Source: Porodaedalea pini
Taxonomy: Eukaryota; Basidiomycota; Agaricomycetes; Hymenochaetales; Hymenochaetaceae
Length of the DNA: 64,000 nucleotides
Assembly (NCBI GenBank): GCA_002794775.1
Contig: NBAY01000004.1
Span: 1,116,001 to 1,180,000 of the forward strand
Reading direction: 5' to 3'
Shown here: in pieces, positions 47,916 through 57,757 of the stretch
Layout of the letters: each line of letters begins with the position of its first letter
Position numbering within the stretch: the first letter of the stretch is position 1
Position numbers and translations under genes: made by a program
The notes under the pieces: model-generated
The model's database searches: none
Told to the model about the DNA's origin: nothing
Seen by the model: only the letters and a program-made list of their open reading frames with translations

Positions 47916-49963
47916 TTAGTCCGAGGAACCTGAGTTTTGGCCGACGCGTGATTTGAGAAAGTTCAGTTCGTCGCTCGAGTCGGAAGTGACCTGGATAGGC
48001 TTGTCCAGGATCCTCATTTTAATAGTCGGGCGAGGTTTGTACTGCTTAGTCGCCGGTTTTTTCGCGGGCTCACGCGTGGGTGGTGAGTCTGCTATTATCA
48101 ATACACGTTTGCGCCTCACTGGGGCCTGAGATATGGAAGATGCTGAGGCTTGTCCGCCTGCGCGTGAGGCGCGCACCTTAGCGCTGACGAGCTCCTGCTT
48201 CGAGTTGCTTTTGCGTGCAGACGTTGTGCTCTTCGTCTTCTTCGTCCTGCTACCTGCAGGTACAGATGAGTCGGTAGGTCGGGGAGCGTCAGTTCCAGCA
48301 ATGGAACTCGTGAACCACTGATCGTCCTCTGTTAAGCATGAGCAAGTATCATATACATACATTGTAGAGAATTAAACGCACCATCAAGCCCAAGAATAGA
48401 GAACATGTCTCGCAGTTCATCACCATCGGAGCTCGCTGGCGACATCGGCGCCGCCACTGGGGAAGATGGAGGCGCCAGAGTCAGAGACTCCGGCTGGACC
48501 CTCGTTTTGTCTGAAACGCACAGAGTATTACCGATAGGCCGCTTTTCTGCGACGGATGTAGAAAAGTCCAGAGCAGATGAAAAGATGCTGTCTTGCGACA
48601 AATGGACGGTCATGCGCCGACGTGCATTCAGGGGTGCAGGAGGCATGGAAAAGGCTTGAGAGGGGCTTCCACTAGGTCCAGCCATGGAGTCGGGAAAAAG
48701 AGAGTCGTCCATAAGAGGTAGGGAAGATGCAACACTTGTGGTGGTCCTCGCACGGGGTGTGGGTTCGTCTAGCATGGAAATGTTCTGGTCCTTGCTATGT
48801 GATAAGGCGACAGAAGAGCGCATCACGAGTGGCATTCGCGGAGTAGCATCGATGTCCCTTCCGGGGGTCGGTGGTATAATCATGGATGCACGCTTCGTGT
48901 GCACAGGGGTGGAGCAAGCTTCGGGTACAGAATTGAAAAATGAGCTCTCTCTTACGAAAGGGACGCTCGTTTCAGATGGCCTACGAGGAGTCACTTGGCT
49001 GATAGATTGTTTGAACTGTGCAGGAACGAGCCAATCCTGATTCTCCTTTTGAGTACATTGAGAGCTAGGAAGAGAGGGGTGACGACGAGTTCCAGGGCTA
49101 GAGGCGTTAGAGGCTGGGGAAACAGCACGGGAAAAGGAACGCATGGTTGCGCGACGACGAAGATCAGTGCCGACAGAGCGCGTTCGATTAAGTTTTTTGT
49201 TCAAGGCTTTTTTTGCAGCGGATCGAGTGGCATTCGGAGACCCAGGACGACTGTGGAAAGGAGAGGCAAGATCATTGGAAACAGGTGACATGAGCATATA
49301 GTTAGTGCTGGGAGCCAATTTCTTTTCTTTATTTTCCGTAAGATTGGAGGAGCTGGTACGATGGGCGACAACGCGTTTGGAAGTGCGAGAGGTAGGAAGA
49401 GGGGAAAGAAAATCTGATTCTTCATTCATTGCAGTATCATCTTGTTTGTGCTGAGCAGCTCCATCACGAGGAACAGGCGTCTTCAACTGCGCTACGTTCG
49501 TCAAGTCCATATCAGCTGTGCCTTCCTCGCCAATGTACATATGAATTGGCTCCATGATTGTACGCAGTGGTTCCCTGGTGCTTGGTTTGCTCCTCTTCGC
49601 AGGTCGTACCTCTTCGAGCGGACGATCGACAGGAGATGCACCTGTGCTCGCGGACTTCAAGGGACCTGGACCTGAATGTGAGCGTTTCAAGCTGTTGCGC
49701 GATCGCTTCATCATTCTACGTGTCATTTCCTCGACCGTGATATCCGCATCGTGCGCGAGCGGCTTCAGCGGCGAGGACGAAGGAACTGGACGAGAGTGCG
49801 GGTTTGAAATGGAGCGTTGCCGTCGTTTGGCTGAGTAGACAGTAAGAGGAAGGCGGCGGGAGGACATAGCTAATGCATTCGTTGGTGATGGCGTAAGACG
49901 CGTCTGTGCTCTATGCAGAGTTGGAAGAAGGAGCGCGTCGATGACGGGACCGACGGGCGGCAT
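47916..49963 (-). CDS. Low-complexity nuclear protein with KEN box
   Basis: ATG at 49963 opens MPPVGPVIDALLLPTLHRAQ. The first exon runs about 530 codons and is Ser/Pro/Arg-rich, with many SP/TP sites (SPLPTS, PPTPGRD, TPRMP). It has a KEN motif at residues 306-308 (CTQKENQDWLVPAQ) and Arg-x-x-Leu sequences such as RRLPL near the N-terminus. It ends with an acidic segment (ASSDGDELRDMFSILGLD). A short second exon starts EDDQWFTSSIAG and ends with Lys/Arg-rich sequence and KSRVGQNSGSSD. I do not recognise the family. KEN boxes mark APC/C substrates, so cell-cycle-regulated destruction is a guess. Confidence 0.6.
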
Positions 49964-50278
49964 TTCCCACGGTTGTGCATATACTCACCAAAAGATCCAG
50001 AATCACGACCTTAACGAAACCTATCTATCATCTATTGGCACATAGCTAAATAAAAATATCAGGCATCTAGGTATCGTACCATTGAGCAATGATATAGCAA
50101 GTGAGAAGATTGAGCCAGGAGACGATACGTAAATTGTACCGGCCGATCGGAAGGTATACTGCAGCATAGAGATAATTGACAAAATTAGCGAGAAATGCGG
50201 GAAGTTACTATATCGTGTCCGTCGTCAAGTCCAAGTTGTCCGGCTTTGGCATAAGTAATTGGCGAATTTGGCGCTTTA
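49964..50278. other. Intergenic region
   Basis: 315 bp between the 5' end of the KEN-box gene and the stop of the transporter gene. Nothing notable was seen. Confidence 0.5.
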
Positions 50279-52046
50279 TCAGTGCACAGCTCTGGGAGGC
50301 ACGGCCTCAGAGGATAGTGTATGCGTGTGCACAATCGTTCCTCGCCGGCGCGACTTTCCCCCAGGAGCAGATGTGAGGGACTTTGCAGTAGGCGGCGGAG
50401 AGTCGTGAGACAGAGGTGGAGAAGGATATGAGTCCACAGGAGACTCTACGTTCTTGATTTGATCGGCAGTCGGCCCTATCTTAATGGTAAGGTTCGGGTT
50501 ATGGTGCGAGTGCGGCTGAGTATGAGGAGGTGGAGGTAATGGTGCCGGGTACACGAAGTCCTGGCCAAGTGATGGAGGATCATATGCTGCACGGTTTACA
50601 GCAGAAGAAATTGAAATAGGCTCCCCTTCATTGTCCGATAGTGCGGGCGAGTTGTTAGAGTGCATCATGCGATGTTCTGCCCTAGTACTCGGGAGAACCA
50701 ACTCTCGAGCCGCCTCGACACGACGCATCTTGTTCTCTCCCTTTTCAACGTCCGACTTCGCGTTGTTGTACATCCAAAGTCCAATGAAGGTCGTGCATAT
50801 GCCAAAGCCCTGGACTGGATGCACAGACTGATTGAACCACAGAATTGCGATGCAAATGACAGCAACACGCTTGAACAACGAAGCGATGGAGTACGTGACC
50901 GGTGATGTGGACGAAAGGATGATGAATGCGATGATGTTTTGGCCAAAATGCACTGTCCCATTGACGAAGAAATAATACGTGACGCTGTGCGAAGTGGTGT
51001 GCCCGTGAGACGGATGCGATACATGGTCCGAGGGAGAGAGGAAGACGGGGAGGTCGTAGTATAACCACATCGGAATCATGAGCATGAAGGCCATGCCGGA
51101 GGAGTAAAATAGTAGGTTGAGTTTATCCAATTTGTGCGAGGTTCCTTGAGGGGTCCCTGACGAGGGGGAGGGCATGACCTTTTTGAAGAATATGTTGGAG
51201 GACACGAATACGATGGCGGAAGCAAATGCGCAGAGCAATCCGAGCGCATTAGATGCGGACACATCAAATGAGCATACCAGCATAACGCCGACCGTTAGCG
51301 GCAGAAGTGAAATGTAGGTCTTCGGCGAGTACTTCACGCCGAATAGCAGTGCATAGGCAACGACGGTAAACAACGGCGATAAGGCCTTGCAAGTCATAAC
51401 GTCAGTAAACTAAGTATGCTATCTGACAGAATGACGCTACCTTTATAGTGTGCACCGTGCTGACCGGGATGCGAGATATAGCCATACTCGAGAACATATG
51501 TCCGCCAACTTGGAAGACGCCCATAGGTAGCGTGCTCTTAATAATAGCCCGTGTAGGTTTCCGTAGTCGCGAAAAGCGGATGATCGGGCTCATAAAGAGC
51601 AGGCAATACGCCGCCACGAAGCCAAATTGCACGAAAGTCAGAGTGACCGGATATCTAAACTGATTTAGGATAGCTTTGCCGGTGTTGGACGACATCGCGG
51701 AGGCCGAGTACCAGATAGCACACATCATGCAAAACTTGAGCATCGAGGGCGAGTCGTCTGACGAAGTAAGCGTGCGTCGTCGCGGGGCCTCAAAGAGATG
51801 AAAGTTCTGCCACAGCGACGAGGTCTTCGATGTGCGTAGAGAATTTTCCCTGTCTGAGGCAAAGCCTAAGCCGGCCAGCCAGCTCGACCCAAACCTCTTT
51901 CTCTCCTCGAAAATACCCCAGCCGTCGTGCCTCTGCTGTACATTCCCACTTTCCATTCGACCGTTCCCGTTGCCGATGTTGGAAGAGATGTCCGTCGGCA
52001 TATGCACAGCCGACCTGAACCTCGTTGGAGAATCCAAAGCATACAT
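50279..52046 (-). CDS. Triose-phosphate transporter family protein (Sly41-like)
   Basis: A drug/metabolite-superfamily transporter of the TPT group, which in fungi sits in the ER/Golgi. ATG at 52046 gives MYALDSPTRFRSAVHMPTDI. A hydrophilic N-terminus (about 100 residues) is followed by hydrophobic helices. The TPT-type blocks are MCAIWYSASAMSSNTGKAIL, LPMGVFQVGGHMFSSMAISR, IPVSTVHTIK|ALSPLFTVVA (intron with GTAGCG donor, about 51395-51446) and PVTYSIASLFKRVAVICIAI. A cytosolic tail of about 150 residues is Pro/His-rich and ends VPPRAVH. The transported solute cannot be told from sequence. Confidence 0.82.
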
Positions 52047-52402
52047 CTTGAAGGGAAAACGGCAGCTGTATGTCGCTGCGAAAGTGGACTTGGTGTGGAC
52101 CACAGACCTGAGAGCTGAGGTGAAAGACGGAGTTGGGTGCCCGCAACTCGCTATCGCGCTCTTAGTTGTTCGAGTGTGTGAAACTTTGGCACAGTCTCGC
52201 GACGGGGTTTGCCGGATGCGACATTCTTTCAAGTTATATGTAATTCGACGAGAGCAGAAAGGATTCAAAAAGGTCGGATTAATCATAATCTAGGGTTGAA
52301 ATATGCGAGTATGAGCCTCATAAGTTATCACATAATTTCCAGAAAACATCACTTTTGCGCATTATCAACACTTATAAGACTTAGTTTCGATAAGAAAAAC
52401 CT
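52047..52402. other. Intergenic: transporter 5' flank
   Basis: A/T-rich region upstream of the transporter ATG that borders the 3' end of the minus-strand oxygenase-like pseudogene. No gene was seen. Confidence 0.5.
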
Positions 52403-54430
52403 CTAATGCCCAAAGCTCTCTATGGACTCAATGAGCGCGTTGACATAACGCTGTCCAAGGAGGCGTTGCATGGACGTCTTCCCACCAAAGCTCCAGATGA
52501 GCTCAAGTCCTTCCTCTCGTACGTAAGAAGAGACGTCTGGATCCGCCGTAGAGTCCGCTGCCCGCCACATTGTCCTCTGGTACGAGTTGACGACATGGTA
52601 GTAAAACTCAAGAGAGGCCGACGGCGTCCTTGTCTCTGTGGACTTGTGGGTATGTACAAGCACACGGACGAGCGGCATAAATGTCATTTTCGGATAGTGA
52701 AAGCGAAAGGATGGATTCTGGACTAATTTTTCTACGTTCCTTTCAAGCTTATGCATCCGCGCGGAGCCCGGAACCAGAGTCAAGGGAAGGGACGCGGATC
52801 GGTCTACGATGACGTCGTAAAGAAGGAAGGTGCGGAACCCGGAGGATATGGGCCCTACTGCGACGGTGGAATCTCGGAGCCAGCATATACAGTCTTGGAC
52901 CGGTCCTTGAACCAGTACATTTTGATTTTGGTTTTGTACAACATTTACAAAATTTTATTTCAAAACAAAAATACTACATGAAAACAATTTATGTTAAGTC
53001 CATCCATGCCCAATTTTAGGTGGAGGCAATGAAAGAAAAAAATATATATAAAGGATTTATGTTTTGAGGCCAGAATGAGTTGCCACCGGTCCTTGCACCA
53101 CAAGTTTCCCACGCTCAGTTCATTTGTGATTTGAGCTCCCCCTTGACATTTTCAAGGTGAATAAATTCTAATTCACAATAAATCTCATTTATAAGTTTAA
53201 AATTAGGAATTGCGGATTCCAGGTGGCCTTTTTTTGTGTTTTGTATACTTCAGTCAGGGACTTTTGGATTCAAGTTGATGGAAATTTGACGCGTTGAAGG
53301 TCACGTGACCAAGTCAGATCGCCCTCAGCCTAGTCAATGAAGCCTGTTGAATTTTTATACAAGTAAATACTGAACCGATTTTCTTGAAATTTTGTACACA
53401 CAATTTTATTATTGCTACAGATTCACCAGATGTTTTTGTTTGAATTTTGAGCTGTTCCTTTTGTAAATATTGTGGCAAACAAATTTCAAACTAGTGCAGA
53501 TCATTACTTTCTCAGGAGTGTTTGACTCATAACTTCACATATTCTGCAGCAAAGCATACAAATTTTTTTCTGACAATGTTTTATGCTAATTAGAGTCTAT
53601 TGGGATAGTTTTCTGAGATGAAAAAGCTTTTGTTGCTGTGTTATAGGTAGGGTGATGCAAGGACCGGTGGTGGTGCAAGGACCGGTCCAAGACTGTAAGG
53701 GAGATCGTCTTGTCCGAGGTAGACGAGAAGTCAAAGCATTCGGGTCGGCTTTCGCAAGTCACGCGAATAATTCCTTCCTTATAGGCGAATGGGAGATCGA
53801 CGAGTACACTTGCGAACACCCCGGGATAATGCTCGCCTGCCCTTAACTGAAAGTCAACTCAGATGAACGATGACTTAGAAATTGTACGTGACTTACTGGG
53901 GGCTGATTGTCTTGCTATAACATGCGACATACCATCAGCTTGCTCAGTACAAACAAATATGACACTTCAAATGTAACTGACCTAGCGCCTGCTCCAACCA
54001 TAGTGAGGCCTTTCAATAGAAGCTCAAACGAACCCTTGAAGCCATGTTTCTCCAAGAGGTCATCTCGCAGGGTATTCATCAATTCGCTCCAGGCCTCAAC
54101 ATTATCAAACTGCAAATGTTCTGCTGAAATTTCAGCACGCATAGGCCTATCCATGCCCTTGGAGCTCAGTACACAAGCGACACCGAACGTGTCCGCATCC
54201 ATTGTTTTGAGCGCCAACACCCTTGAGCCGAAGGAAATTTCCGGGCATGAAACGCCTTCGAGATGCGTCTCCGTAGCAATTAGTACGTCTTTTTTAGGCT
54301 TCTTTCGCTCTCCCTAGGATATAAATGGCATAGTAAGGAAGAGTAAGAAAAATGTGTGTACGAGAGCACTCAGTGGGGCATCATCGTTGGCAACGAGAAA
54401 GGGCCGTTGTCTGACGGGATGAAGTGGCAT
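52403..54430 (-). pseudogene. 2OG-Fe(II) oxygenase-like gene copy, interrupted and shortened
   Basis: Remains of a basidiomycete family I associate with prolyl-4-hydroxylase-like 2OG-Fe(II) proteins. The N-terminal part (54430 down to about 53915) reads LKTMDADTFGVACVLSS and LLEKHGFKGSFELLLKGLTM. The core follows as FASVLVDLPFAYKEGIIRV and CFDFSSTSDK, where an 806-bp MITE is inserted. Beyond it comes WLRDSTVAVGPISSGFRTFL (the SGFR arginine region), then a jump straight to the family's C-terminal end (LLGQRYVNALIESIESFGH), so several hundred residues are missing. The HxD iron ligands are not visible and the later His site reads DSTVAV. It is related to the + strand copy at 57758. The family call is from memory of the pattern. 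Confidence 0.6.
52890..53695. mobile_element. 806-bp MITE with 20-bp TIRs and TA duplication
   Basis: The left end CAGTCTTGGACCGGTCCTTG (52890-52909) and right end 53676-53695 are perfect inverted repeats. TA at 52888-52889 and 53696-53697 is the target duplication. CAGT termini and TA target are typical of Tc1/mariner-type elements. The interior is strongly A/T-rich with no coding sequence, so it is non-autonomous. Related sub-terminal copies (CCGGTCCTTGCACCA) recur internally at 53086-53100 and near the right end. It sits inside the oxygenase-like pseudogene. Confidence 0.88.
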
Positions 54431-55330
54431 GGATGCAGCTTTGCGGGCGTGTCAGGGAAGAGCGTCTGAGCAGCAAGAAGTGAATGATAGAAATGACTTT
54501 CAGGGGTTAAGTTCCAAGACCATCTTTATTTTAAATGCAAGGCGCCCAACGGTGGCCGATATTAAGGTCAAAGCTTCGCGCTCGCATTGTCAGTTGGCAT
54601 GACTGTACCACCGAGTATATGACAATGCTCAGGATAGGTCGCCACACGCTCGCACAGGCGTTCAGTCAAGGCGCGTTAAAGCGGATATATCCTGGAAACA
54701 TGAGATGAACACCAATCTGATGAAGTCAGATAGCAGAAAGAGTGCGTAACGGCCGAAGGACTCACATGCTGACATGGGATATACCAGACAAACGGTAAGT
54801 GGTAATTAGGACGGCAATGTGAGCTCATTTTCAGAGTATACGTCAAAACGCTGGAAAATGCATCGAATGTACACAAAGACTCCCTGTTTCACGAGGCTTT
54901 GGGGAAGCGTCGTGCTTTGGCTATTGTACGCCCGAAGAATAATGAACAGCTGTAAGACGTTAAGAGATGTCGCCCTGTCTCAACAGAATAAGCGACGCGA
55001 GGTAAATGAAAAAGGTAGCCTTCGTAATTATTTGAAGTCGCCTTGACGAGCGCTTGGGTGGTGGTCATAAGCAAGGCCAAGTCTAAGCAGATGGCGTGGA
55101 GGGTGACAATGTCAAAGGGAGAGGGCTGGAGGAGTGAAGTTCGAGAATGTCAACATCACATGATACTGTGTCTGCGAGAGAACACGCCGTTCTCGAAGTC
55201 GGAATTACTTGAGAAAGAATGGTAACATTGAAGTACGAAAACAACACAGGATGGCGATCTCGATATAGCTGAGTGGGGAGTCCCTTATTCAAAACAACAT
55301 GGGTTAAGAAGTCGGCAGATGCTTCATTCT
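54431..55330. other. Gene-poor region with one protein-like fragment
   Basis: A + strand open stretch at 54836-54955 reads KTLENASNVHKDSLFHEALG then KRRALAIVRPKNNEQL before a TAA. It is preceded by an acceptor-like CAG. It looks like the end of a real protein but I found no convincing further exons and do not recognise it. Nothing else was seen. Confidence 0.35.
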
Positions 55331-55931
55331 TCAGGCTCGGACATTATACACAGTCTTTCCATAGTAGGCACCCGCAAGTGCAGATGTCGCTGTCAGCATT
55401 GCTGGAACGGGTCCCTTCGCAACGCGGGGTGCAGAGGAGAGGAACAAGATGGCAGAGGCGCCTGGGGTGGCAACGTAAGAACGAATCATAGTAGGAATAT
55501 TATGATACTCACCAAGAGCAGCCTCCAACCCGTTCGCTGTTCCCTTACGGATGGAGTCCGCACTCCACAAGTACAGAAGCCCGACACTGTTGATCTGTGT
55601 TAGTAATGTGTTAAATAAGAAACTAATGGATGCCTAGCTCACCCGACGCCTGCGACAATGGATGGGATAGACCGAGTCCTGAATAGACATGCTCAGAAGG
55701 CAGCCATATTTGTTTCAGAGACACAAATACCTCGCATAGCCGGTAATCCCACCGACGATGCACAAGGAACCCATGATAAATGCTGGATATGCGCTCTAGG
55801 AACATGTTCAGTAAGCAGAGGCGCCTAGCTAGCTGACGCGCGTCGCGTTTCCTCCTACGACTCGCAGCGGCCAGCTAGGAGCCTCTAGAGTGTCGAATTA
55901 CAAAACTGAGTTTCGAATAAAGACTGACCAT
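55331..55931 (-). CDS. TMEM14 family membrane protein
   Basis: A small protein with about four membrane helices, found in mitochondria or the secretory pathway; the human relative TMEM14C is involved in heme transport. The start ATG at 55929-55931 is an exon by itself, followed by a GTCAGT donor. The next exon begins SAYPAFIMGSLCIVGGITGY, then AR|TRSIPSIVAGVG|VGLLYLWSADSIRKG and TANGLEAALG|AILFLSSAPRV, AKGPVPAMLTATSALAGAYY, ending GKTVYNVRA. Intron joins are consistent with the family. It diverges from the eIF4E-type gene across 285 bp. Confidence 0.8.
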
Positions 55932-56216
55932 CGTCGAAAGCTACGTGACAGACGAGAAGATACGATTGTAACAATGTAAGCAAGCGTGTTGTGCCCTTGG
56001 AGATGTCGGTGGGAGCGTACGGCGTTTGCCGGCAGCTAGGGCGCGTAGAGGTGTCGGCGTCAAGGACAAACAACCTTGTACAGTCACTTTCTCGAGCTCA
56101 TTGCTGGCCAGCTTCCTTGCACACGCGATCACGCCTGAAAAGGCGCATATACATCAAGATAAACTCTCTTTATAATCCCGAACTTCTATAATCATTATTA
56201 TCGATCATTCACGCCC

Positions 56217-57406
56217 ATGACCGGATATTTCTCTAACCACTCCCAGTCACGCTTCCTTTCCAATTCATCCTCATCCACATCCACGACCGCCACCATGACC
56301 ACTACCGTGACCTCTCAAGCTGCATCCGCTCGACCGCGTGTGCCTTCTTCTCGGCATTTCTCTACCTCAGTCTCCACTAGCTCTTCTGGCGACGAGAAAC
56401 CTTCGGCAAAGGAAAAGCATGCGGGAGTGCTGTGAGCAACGGGCTAGTCCCAGAAACCTTGCATCCGCTGCGGAACACGTGCGTATTCTCTATCAGACTT
56501 TCTTTTCTGCTCTGATGTCTAAATATTTTCTCCCTAAGATAGATGGGTCTTCTGGTTTCGACAGCAGCGTTCTCCGGGGAATAAGATTATCAACTATGAG
56601 GAGGGAATAAAGAAGATATCGTCCTTTGCTTCTGTGCGTTCTCGCCAATATCATTCTCTAATGCTTGTCATTGAATGCTGTATTTGCATTCCTGTCCTTT
56701 CCCAAGGTCGAGTCTTTTTGGACGCTTTGGACGCACCTCAACACACCCTCAACTGTTCAACCCACCACAGACTATCTCCTTTTCCACTCGGGTGTACGAC
56801 GTCCAGTATGGGAGGACCCGCTCAACTTACAGGGCGGCAAGTGGATCGTCCGTCTAAAAAAGGGCGTTGCGGACCGCTTATGGGAGGAGCTTGTCATGGC
56901 AGTGGTCGGCGACCAGTTCGATGACTGCGGACCGAACAGTGTTGGCGGGTTTGGGGGTACGCCGACTGGTGCAGCTGACGTGCCGAGCTGGAGGAGTGGT
57001 GCGAGCGGAGACCCTACAGGGTCGGGAAATGGGAATGGCACGGTATCGTCGGGTAATGAACCTGAGATCTGTGGGTGTACGCTGAGTGTGCGACAGCATG
57101 AGGATATCTTAAGTGTCTGGAACAAGCATGGGTATGATTCAAGGGTGAATCAGCGGATCAAGTAGGTTTCCTGATTACCGTCCATCCCTGATTTTCTAAT
57201 GAATATTAATGTTGCTCAGGGATACAATTAAAAAAGTGTTGGACCTTCCTCCAAATACTGTACTAGAATACAAAACAAACAATGGTTCGCTACATTCTTT
57301 AGACTTGCCAATATGCCTCCCTTCTCTTACGCCTTGTTCCGTAGATTCGATGCAAGACAAGTCGAGCTTTCGGCAACCGACTACCGACAGAACCGCTCTT
57401 TCATGA
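56217..57406 (+). CDS. eIF4E class II (4EHP-like) cap-binding protein
   Basis: A translation initiation factor 4E relative, most like 4EHP (eIF4E2), which binds capped mRNA and often represses translation. ATG at 56217; the Ser/Thr-rich N-terminus is followed by ETLHPLRNT|WVFWFR, NKIINYEEGIKKISSF|ASVE and VRRPVWEDPLNLQGGKWIVR, LKKGVADRLWEELVMAVVGD, EICGCTLSVRQHEDILSVWN and TIKKVLDLPPNTVLEYKTNN. The position of cap-stacking Trp56 in canonical eIF4E holds Tyr (INYEEG), as in 4EHP; the WED tryptophan is kept. A Gly/Ser-rich insertion lies between GDQF and EICG. The N-terminal frame breaks by one base near 56400-56425 before AVSNGLVPETLHPL, so a base may be missing. A probable last intron (GTTCGC...GTAG) gives the end NNDSMQDKSSFR.... 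Confidence 0.82.
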
Positions 57407-57757
57407 CATCCTAATTTACCTTATCTAGCTGTGACAATTAGGTGCTTGTATTCCTATGGCTAGCCTTGCTCTAATTGAAGTTGTTTTGAATACGCTCGGT
57501 GCCTTTTCGTTCGTACGAGGTGGCTGTTGTCTTGAAAAGCATGCTAGTGTAAAGCAAAACGACAACAAGAAACAAAGGCCTACTTCGTTGCTTGACGGCT
57601 GTGCTCCTTTCTGAATTGCTTACGTGAGACACGCGTGACGGTCGCGTACAAATACTACAATAGGTCTCGCTGTCCTCTTGAAGGGGCCCTTTCCTTTCTC
57701 TCTGTTACAAACTTCTTCCACGAGAACTGAGATTCAAGACACCCGAATACTGCGCTA
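57407..57757. other. Intergenic region
   Basis: 351 bp between the 4EHP-like gene and the oxygenase-like pseudogene; no feature was recognised. Confidence 0.5.

Noticed and set aside
54836..54955. Short + strand fragment ending RALAIVRPKNNEQL as a gene
   Set aside because: Protein-like and preceded by an acceptor, but no further exons could be joined; kept only as a note.
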